Below, one piece after another: positions 58,629 through 64,000 of a DNA stretch of 64,000 nt. This DNA is from Marmoricola sp. URHB0036 (lineage in GTDB: Bacteria > Actinomycetota > Actinomycetes > Propionibacteriales > Nocardioidaceae): the NCBI RefSeq assembly GCF_000426045.1, contig NZ_AUEP01000013.1, forward strand, positions 62,001 to 126,000. The letters run 5' to 3'. Numbering within the stretch: position 1 is the stretch's first letter; each line of letters opens with the position of its first letter. The notes beneath the pieces are model-generated. The model was given only the letters and a program-made list of their open reading frames with translations, searched no databases and had not been told where the DNA came from. The position numbers and the translations under genes were made by a program.

Positions 58629-59146
58629 GGCGTCAGCCCCAGCTGTCCGGCGTACACCTTGCCGCACGCCGCCATCGCGGCGTTGAGGGTGCTCATGCCG
58701 CCCTCCTGGTTGGCGGACGGGATGCGGTTGGTGTCGATGAGCGGGCCGTCCGGGTCGGGGTCCGGGAAGTCCTTCACGCCGTGGTCACGAATGCACTGGG
58801 CGAACTGGAGGGAGGCCTTCTGCTGGGCCGCACTCCTCGCGCGGCCGGTGAACCCCGCCGGCTGCAGGTCGCGACAGGCGCCGAGAGCCCGGTCGAAGGT
58901 GGGGCTGCTGGTGTCCACGTCCGAGCCGTTCGCCACCTCGTCGACGGTCAGGGCACCGGAGGAGTCCGGGTCGGGGAACTTCTTGACGCCGTGGTCGCGC
59001 ATGCACTGGGAGAACTTCACCCCCTTCGCACGACTCGCGGACCCGGTGCTGCCGCTGCCGCCGGTCTCGTCGGCTGCGGGGGAACAGCCGACACCCAGCA
59101 GGGCGACCAGGAGGAGGGCCGCCATCGGTCGAAGGCTCGTGCTCAT
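58625..59146 (-). CDS. Lipoprotein with duplicated C-x-R-DHGV-FPDPD motif
   Basis: 173 aa from ATG 59146 (GAGGAG upstream). Lipobox ALLLVALLGVGC. The mature part contains two copies of a motif: FSQCMRDHGVKKFPDPD (about residue 50) and FAQCIRDHGVKDFPDPD (about 120), each followed by a second Cys region (LGACRDLQ; MAACGKVY). The four cysteines likely form disulfides. First gene of the adaptor-ATPase-permease operon; a periplasmic-side substrate or sensor for the exporter is a reasonable guess. Confidence 0.85.
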   Translation of the reverse strand: MSTSLRPMAALLLVALLGVGCSPAADETGGSGSTGSASRAKGVKFSQCMRDHGVKKFPDPDSSGALTVDEVANGSDVDTSSPTFDRALGACRDLQPAGFTGRARSAAQQKASLQFAQCIRDHGVKDFPDPDPDGPLIDTNRIPSANQEGGMSTLNAAMAACGKVYAGQLGLTP

Positions 59147-59183
59147 CGTGTCTCCTCGAAGGTGGTGGTGGGGTTGGTGGTGG

Positions 59184-59819
59184 TCACTGCTGCATCCGCG
59201 GGTCGTGCGTGGGGTCGGCATAGCTGGGCGGGCAGCCGTGCTCGGCAGCGTCAGGGCGCAGCTCGTAGTGCCACGGTTCGTTGCCGTAGATCTGGCACAG
59301 TCCGTACGCCGACCCGTGTTCGGAGAGCCACCGCGCGGCCTCGGCGTGCCCGATGTCGACCGCGTCCCCCGAGACGTGCGGAGAGGTCGCGGGAGTGGCG
59401 ACCCATCGGGCCGCCTCGTCCCGGGAGCCGTACTTCGCGACCGCCTCGTCGAGCAGGTGCTCCTGGTACGCCGCTGTCCGCCAGGCGCTGTTGACGTAGA
59501 ACGTCAGCCCGTCGGCGGCTGCATCCGTCGCAGCCCGACGGATCGCTCGCAGGAGAGCGGGATCGAGGTGGGTGACCGCCGGTACGTCGTCGTCGAAGAC
59601 GGTCGTGTCGTCAGGGACGACGCCGTCCGCCTCTCCGAGCAGGCGAGGACGCTCGGGACGGAGACTGTGGTGCCGGGCCGGCGCGGGGGGCGCTGCGGAG
59701 ACAGGTGCCGTCGAGGGCGAGGTTGCCGGTGACGGGTAGCCGAGGACCCCGAGGACCGCCGCTCCGGCGACCACGAGGAGACCGACGATCGTCGATCGCA
59801 CTGCAGTGTTCTGTGACAT
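59184..59819 (-). CDS. VanY-type D-alanyl-D-alanine carboxypeptidase
   Basis: 211 aa with an N-terminal hydrophobic anchor (TIVGLLVVAGAAVLGVLG) and a C-terminal peptidase M15B domain: VNSAWRTAAYQEHLLDEAV, TSPHVSGDAVDIG (SxHxxGxAxD zinc site), and EPWHYEL with the catalytic Glu and zinc His. It trims the terminal D-Ala from wall stem peptides. It starts close to the divergent two-component genes. Linked to envelope response by context. Confidence 0.92.
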   Translation of the reverse strand: MSQNTAVRSTIVGLLVVAGAAVLGVLGYPSPATSPSTAPVSAAPPAPARHHSLRPERPRLLGEADGVVPDDTTVFDDDVPAVTHLDPALLRAIRRAATDAAADGLTFYVNSAWRTAAYQEHLLDEAVAKYGSRDEAARWVATPATSPHVSGDAVDIGHAEAARWLSEHGSAYGLCQIYGNEPWHYELRPDAAEHGCPPSYADPTHDPRMQQ

Positions 59820-59851
59820 GCCTCGAGTCAAGGCAGCGCGACGTTGTGAGC

Positions 59852-59873
59852 GCGTATCCGGATTCCGATACGC
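59852..59873. repeat. Inverted repeat between vanY-like gene and response regulator
   Basis: GCGTATC (59852-59858) and GATACGC (59867-59873) are perfect inverted arms with an 8-base spacer, centred between the divergent starts at 59819 and 59902. A good candidate operator for the OmpR-type regulator encoded next to it. Confidence 0.5.
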
Positions 59874-59901
59874 CGGCGATATGCCTCGGCTCTCTAGCAT
59901 C

Positions 59902-60603
59902 GTGACCGTGCGTGTGTTGATCGTCGAGGACGAGCCCCTGCTGGCAGAGGCCATCCGCGACGGGCTACGGCTGGAGGCCATCGCTGCCGACATCGCCGCC
60001 GACGGGCACAGTGCCCTGGAGCAGCTGAGCGTCAACACCTACGACATCGCCGTCCTCGACCGTGACATCCCGGGTCCGTCCGGCGACGAGGTCGCGGAAC
60101 GCATCGTCGCCTCCGGCAGCGGCATGCCGATCCTGATGCTCACCGCGGCCGACCGGATCGACGAGAAGGTCTCTGGGTTCGAGCTCGGGGCCGACGACTA
60201 CCTCACCAAGCCGTTCGAGCTCCAGGAGCTGGTGCTGCGTCTCCGGGCGCTGGACCGCAGACGGGCCCACCACCGACCGCCGGTCCGGGAGATCGCGGGA
60301 CTGCGGCTCGATGCCTTCCGTCGCGAGGTCTACCGCGACGACCGCTACGTCGCCCTGACCAGGAAGCAGTTCGCCGTGCTCGAGGTCCTCGTGGCCGCCG
60401 ACGGTGGTGTGGTCAGCGCCGAGGATCTGCTGGAGCGAGCGTGGGACGAGAACGCCGATCCGTTCACCAACGCCGTACGCATCACCGTCTCGACCCTGCG
60501 CAAGCGGCTCGGTGAACCCGGGATCATCGCCACCGTGCCCGGCGTCGGCTACCGCATCGACGGCGGAGCAGATGCCGTGGCGGACGGCGGCCCTCGTGGA
60601 TAG
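59902..60603 (+). CDS. OmpR-family response regulator
   Basis: 233 aa. The receiver domain opens VRVLIVEDEPLLAEAIRDGL, with phosphoacceptor Asp in AVLDRDIPGPSGDEV and Lys in DDYLTKPFE. The C-terminal winged helix has LTRKQFAVLEVLVAADGGVVSAEDLLERAWDENADPFTNAVRITVSTLRKRL and VPGVGYRI. GTG 59902 or GTG 59908 is the start; the latter would be leaderless after TAGCAT at 59894-59899. Overlaps the kinase gene. Likely controls vanY and its own operon. Confidence 0.93.
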   Translation: MTVRVLIVEDEPLLAEAIRDGLRLEAIAADIAADGHSALEQLSVNTYDIAVLDRDIPGPSGDEVAERIVASGSGMPILMLTAADRIDEKVSGFELGADDYLTKPFELQELVLRLRALDRRRAHHRPPVREIAGLRLDAFRREVYRDDRYVALTRKQFAVLEVLVAADGGVVSAEDLLERAWDENADPFTNAVRITVSTLRKRLGEPGIIATVPGVGYRIDGGADAVADGGPRG

Positions 60604-61711
60604 GGCTCCCGGGCTGAGCGTCCGCCTCAGGCTGACCCTCAGCTACGCCGGCTTCCTCCTGGTCGCCGGCACCCTGCTGCTCGCCGCCGTCTGGGTGTTC
60701 CTCCTGCGGGACAGGCCAAACCCTCTCTTCGTTCCCGACCTGGCCGACTTCCTGCGCGCCCTCGACCCGCACAACTTCGGTCCCAACGTCTTCCTTCCGG
60801 CCGCACTGGAAGTGCTGGCATTCCTGCTGGTGTTCGGTCTGGTGGGCGGCTGGGTGCTCGCCGGTCGGATGCTCGAGCCCCTGGGTCGCATCACCGACGC
60901 CACGCGCGTGGCCGCGACCGGGTCGCTGGCCCACCGGATCGAGCTGCCCGGCCCCAACGACGAGTTCCGCGAGCTGGCCGACGCCTTCGACGGCATGCTG
61001 GCCCGGCTCGAGTCGCACGTGGCCGAACAGCGGAGGTTCGCCGCCAACGCCTCCCACGAGCTGCGCACCCCGCTGGCGATCACGCAGACCCTGCTCGACG
61101 TCGCCCGCAAGGACCCGAACCGCGACGTCGACGAGCTCATCGAGCGCCTGCAGGTGGTCAACGCCCGAGCGATCGACCTCACCGAGGCACTGCTCCTGCT
61201 CAGCCGCGCCGATCAAGGATCCTTCACCCGCGAACGGGTCGACCTGTCCCTGGCAGCGGAAGAGGCCACCGAGACGTTGCTGCCGTTGGCCGCGAAGCGT
61301 GGCGTCTCCCTCGAGACCACCGGGGAGATGGCCGCCACCATCGGCTCGCCCGCACTCCTGCAGCAGCTGACGACCAACCTCGTCCACAACGCGATCGTGC
61401 ACAACCTGCCCGAGCACGGCACCGTGTGCGTCAGCACCGGGACCGATCCTGCGGGTGTGGTCCTCATGGTCGAAAACACGGGCGAGGTGCTCACGCCCGA
61501 GCAGGTGGCCATCCTGGTGGAGCCGTTCCAGCGCGGCACCGAGCGGGTGCACACCGACCACGCGGGCGTCGGACTGGGGCTGGCCATCGTCAGGAGCATC
61601 ACCCAGGCGCACGGCGGAACCCTGGCCCTCACCCCACGCCACGGCGGGGGGTTGTCGGTCACGGTGCGGCTACCCGCCGCCTTGTCGTTGGGGCGGGTCC
61701 GACCGGGCTGA
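60596..61711 (+). CDS. Sensor histidine kinase
   Basis: 371 aa from GTG 60596 (ATG 60572 possible). Two membrane helices (LTLSYAGFLLVAGTLLLAAVWVFLL; VFLPAALEVLAFLLVFGLVGGWVLAG) flank a short outer loop of about 35 residues; then HAMP (RMLEPLGRITDATRVAATGSLAHRIE), the H-box FAANASHELRTPLAI, and an HATPase domain with LVHNAIVHN and GVGLGLAIVRSI. The short outer loop suggests sensing within the membrane. Partner of the overlapping OmpR regulator. Confidence 0.93.
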   Translation: MDRAPGLSVRLRLTLSYAGFLLVAGTLLLAAVWVFLLRDRPNPLFVPDLADFLRALDPHNFGPNVFLPAALEVLAFLLVFGLVGGWVLAGRMLEPLGRITDATRVAATGSLAHRIELPGPNDEFRELADAFDGMLARLESHVAEQRRFAANASHELRTPLAITQTLLDVARKDPNRDVDELIERLQVVNARAIDLTEALLLLSRADQGSFTRERVDLSLAAEEATETLLPLAAKRGVSLETTGEMAATIGSPALLQQLTTNLVHNAIVHNLPEHGTVCVSTGTDPAGVVLMVENTGEVLTPEQVAILVEPFQRGTERVHTDHAGVGLGLAIVRSITQAHGGTLALTPRHGGGLSVTVRLPAALSLGRVRPG

Positions 61712-61739
61712 GCCGGCGAGGTCCCGACCGCGGCACGAC

Positions 61740-63419
61740 TCAGGGCGAGGGCGGGGAGAGCTCCTTCTCCTCGACCGCGGCCTCCTCGACGGTTTCGTCG
61801 ATGTAGGCCTGTGCCTCGGGGACGGGCAGGCGCTGGGTGTACGCCAGCACGTAGACACCCACCGACAGCAGGAGGAGCAGGCCCGCGGAGAGCACGAAGT
61901 TGAGGTTGTTCAGGTTGCCGTCCGCGGGCTCGGGGTAGTTGCCGAAGTAGGAGATCAGGGTGAGCCCGACCAGCCAGGGGAACACCCAGAGCCCGGAGCG
62001 TACGTCGAGGGACTTGCCCTTCATCTGGCCCGAACCCGCGAACGCGGCGAGCAGCACGAAGCCGATGAGCACGGCCACCATCAGCTTCCACACGATCGTC
62101 CAGCCCGACCAGTAGACGATCAGGTTGGACCCCCAGAAGGCCAGCAGCGGGATGGTGTGGCCGCCCGGGAGCCGGAAGGGTCGTTCCTGGTCGGGCAGCT
62201 GGGCCCGCAAGGAGGCGTGCACGAGAGGGCCGGAGGCGAACGACAGCACGGTGGCCGACGTGATGAAGCCGACCAGCTGTTGCCAGCTCGGGAAGGGCAG
62301 GAACGCGATCAGCCCGATGATGAAGGCGAGGAACAGTCCCACCAGCGGGACGCCCTTGTCGGTGGTGCGTTCCAGGACCTTCGGGGCGTTGCCGTTGCGG
62401 GCCATGGCGAAGGAGATCCGCGCGGTGATCGTGGTGTAGATCAGGCCGGTGTCGCCGGGGGAGACGATGGCGTCGATGTAGAGCAGGACCGCCAGCCAGC
62501 CGAGGCCGAGGGCGGTGGCCAGCGCGGCAAGCGGACCGAAGTCGTTCTCGAAGGACAGGTTGGCCCAGCCGTCGGACTTGGCCAGCGTGCCGGGGTCGAG
62601 AGCACCGATGAACGCGACCTGGAGCAGGACGTAGATCAGGCCGGTGAGCAGCACCGAGCCGATCACGGCGATGGGGACGTTGCGGCGCGGGTTGTCGGTC
62701 TCGCCGGCGAGCTCGATGCCCTGGCGGAAACCGAGGTAGGAGAACACGATGCCGCTGGTGGCGATGGCGGTGAAGATGCCGTGCACGCCTTCCGGGGCGA
62801 AACCGTGCGAGCTGAAGTTCTGCCCGTGGAAGGCCGCGACGAAGAACGCGACGATGACGAGCAGGATGATGAACAGCTTCCAGCTGACCAGCGCGTTGTT
62901 GATGCGGGCGAACCAGCGCACGCCGTAGTAGTTCACGACGACGAAGAGCGCCATCAGGACCACGGCCGTGGCGTAGCCGAGCGCGGTCAGGGTGTGCACC
63001 GTCTCGCCGTTGACGGTGTGCTCGGTGGTGAACGGCGCGTACTTGGTGCCGTACTGGAGGGCCGCCTCTACCTCGATCGGGGCCGTCGTGGCGACCGCGA
63101 CGTAGGTGATCCAGCCGGAGGTGAAGCTGGCGAGGTGGCCGAAGGCCATCTGCGGGAAGCGGACCACGCCGCCGGAGAGGGGGAACATCACGCCGAGCTC
63201 GGCATACACGAGGGCGATCAGCAGGATCAGGAATCCGCCGAGCGCCCACGAGATGATGGCCGCCGGACCGGCGGCCTGGGAGGCGTTCAGGGCACCGAAG
63301 AGCCACCCGGAGCCGATGATCGAGCCGACGCTCGCGAAGAGGAGCCCGATCACTCCCACGTGTCGCTTGAGCTGGGGGTCAGTCGCCTGAGCGGACTGGG
63401 TTTCTGCCTCTGTGGACAA
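61740..63419 (-). CDS. APC-family amino acid permease
   Basis: 559 aa. I choose TTG 63419 because GGAAAGG lies eight bases upstream; the frame extends to GTG 63509 without support. It has about 12-14 membrane segments. VGVIGLLFASVGSIIGSGWLFGAL is the conserved GxxIGxGxF unwound helix 1 of APC transporters, and SGIVFSYLGFRQGIELAGETDNPRRNVPIAV is helix 6 with the E-NP-R loop. It imports amino acids or related compounds with protons. Ends with an acidic tail (ETVEEAAVEEKEL). Confidence 0.9.
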   Translation of the reverse strand: MSTEAETQSAQATDPQLKRHVGVIGLLFASVGSIIGSGWLFGALNASQAAGPAAIISWALGGFLILLIALVYAELGVMFPLSGGVVRFPQMAFGHLASFTSGWITYVAVATTAPIEVEAALQYGTKYAPFTTEHTVNGETVHTLTALGYATAVVLMALFVVVNYYGVRWFARINNALVSWKLFIILLVIVAFFVAAFHGQNFSSHGFAPEGVHGIFTAIATSGIVFSYLGFRQGIELAGETDNPRRNVPIAVIGSVLLTGLIYVLLQVAFIGALDPGTLAKSDGWANLSFENDFGPLAALATALGLGWLAVLLYIDAIVSPGDTGLIYTTITARISFAMARNGNAPKVLERTTDKGVPLVGLFLAFIIGLIAFLPFPSWQQLVGFITSATVLSFASGPLVHASLRAQLPDQERPFRLPGGHTIPLLAFWGSNLIVYWSGWTIVWKLMVAVLIGFVLLAAFAGSGQMKGKSLDVRSGLWVFPWLVGLTLISYFGNYPEPADGNLNNLNFVLSAGLLLLLSVGVYVLAYTQRLPVPEAQAYIDETVEEAAVEEKELSPPSP

Positions 63420-63621
63420 GGTGGATGCCTTTCCGTGATGGCGGACGGCCTGCGGTTGCCCCGCTGGACCGCCATTCCCCTTACCCAGTGGGCGGGGAGT
63501 TGACACCACGACCGGAGGTGCGGAGCAGAGCGTGGGGGCGGGGATTTCTTGACCGGGTCGGATTCAATGGGTGCACGCGGGGTGCCCCACACTCCTGCCC
63601 GGGAAGGAGCCGATCACCTCC

Positions 63622-64000
63622 ATGGACCACACCCGGAGCCGACGCTCCTGGTTCGCTCTCGTCGTGGCCGGGCTGCTGGTGGTGGCGTCCGGCTGTGCCG
63701 GGCTGGGCTCCTCCTCGGACTCGTCGGACTCCTCGGACCCGCCGGCCGCCTCGGGTGGGTCGGGGGGATCGAGCACGACCTCGCACCCGACCACCCCGTC
63801 GGCCACCCCCACGCCGAAGAAGAAGCACTATCCGAAGGGCCCCCCGATGCTGCTCGAGGGCATCGCGCCGCTGAGCGACACGACGGTGGGGGTGGCGATG
63901 CCGATCTCGATCTCCTTCACCGACCCGGTCAAGGCGAAGGCCCGCAAGCGGATCGAGGAGCACATCACACTGACCACGTCGGTCCCGGTCACCGGTGCCT
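63622..64000 (+). CDS. L,D-transpeptidase-type lipoprotein, N-terminal part (cut by window edge)
   Basis: The frame is open from ATG 63622 to the window end (126 codons). Signal with lipobox (WFALVVAGLLVVASGC), then a Ser/Asp/Gly linker and Thr/Pro stretch. The start of an immunoglobulin-like domain follows (DTTVGVAMPISISFTDPVKA ... HITLTTSVPVTGA), the pattern that precedes the YkuD catalytic domain in mycobacterial LdtMt2-type L,D-transpeptidases. The catalytic domain is outside the window, so the assignment rests on the N-terminal half. Confidence 0.75.
   Translation, partial: MDHTRSRRSWFALVVAGLLVVASGCAGLGSSSDSSDSSDPPAASGGSGGSSTTSHPTTPSATPTPKKKHYPKGPPMLLEGIAPLSDTTVGVAMPISISFTDPVKAKARKRIEEHITLTTSVPVTGA

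Noticed and set aside
1-64000. Mobile elements or CRISPR arrays
   Set aside because: No transposase, integrase, flanking repeats or repeat-spacer series were seen; composition is even throughout.

Overview
The window is about 70% G+C, densely coded and full of 4-base ATGA/GTGA start-stop overlaps. Gene content points to an actinobacterium, probably Nocardioides or a near relative (inference): an F420-type LLM oxidoreductase, LigD-type end-joining enzymes, ANTAR regulators, DUF4383, an HspR/Hsp20 pair and a selenocysteine locus. I see no phage, IS element, CRISPR array or rRNA.

Layout. 1-6.4 kb (minus): end of an Orn/Lys/Arg decarboxylase, a short-chain dehydrogenase, four coupled glycosyltransferases and an alpha/beta hydrolase. 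6.5-10.6 kb (plus): a 77-aa protein and a PaoABC-type molybdenum aldehyde oxidoreductase whose FAD subunit is frameshifted by one extra CT. 10.6-16 kb: a DUF4383 membrane protein, a Nap/Fdh-like molybdopterin enzyme lacking the usual FeS cysteines, and a LigD with phosphoesterase and polymerase domains only. 16-25.5 kb: an MFS exporter and a four-gene FtsX-type ABC operon in which one ATPase carries a C-terminal AbrB-like domain. 25.7-38.6 kb: a stress and regulatory region with a lone receiver, three ANTAR proteins, CYP152-like P450, separate DNA ligase, CinA-type protein, HspR/Hsp20, NnrD, LLM oxidoreductase, hemerythrin, CBS protein and two paralogous 44-aa acidic peptides. 38.6-48 kb: a complete selenocysteine locus. 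48-64 kb: glutaminase, CLC channel, antiporter, DUF2254, secreted cell-wall enzymes, a MacAB/HlyD-type export operon, VanY, a two-component system, an APC transporter and the start of an L,D-transpeptidase.

Two systems tie the window together. First, fdhA-fdhB-nrfD-selD run leftward, while tRNA-Sec, selA and selB run rightward. The fdhA frame contains an in-frame TGA followed by a perfect 7-bp hairpin with a GGTCT loop, a textbook bacterial SECIS, so fdhA encodes a selenoprotein and the locus supplies every dedicated factor needed to make it. Second, many genes are preceded by GNNT-N14-16-GGGTAC, matching the promoter consensus of the sigma-B/sigma-F stress factors of actinobacteria. Eight of ten matches have exactly 15 bases between the elements. 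Controlled genes would include the dehydrogenase, GAF-ANTAR protein, hemerythrin, LLM oxidoreductase, DUF4383 protein, MFS exporter, both 44-aa peptides and fdhA. In many cases GGGTAC lies only 9-10 bases before the start codon, implying leaderless or nearly leaderless stress mRNAs.
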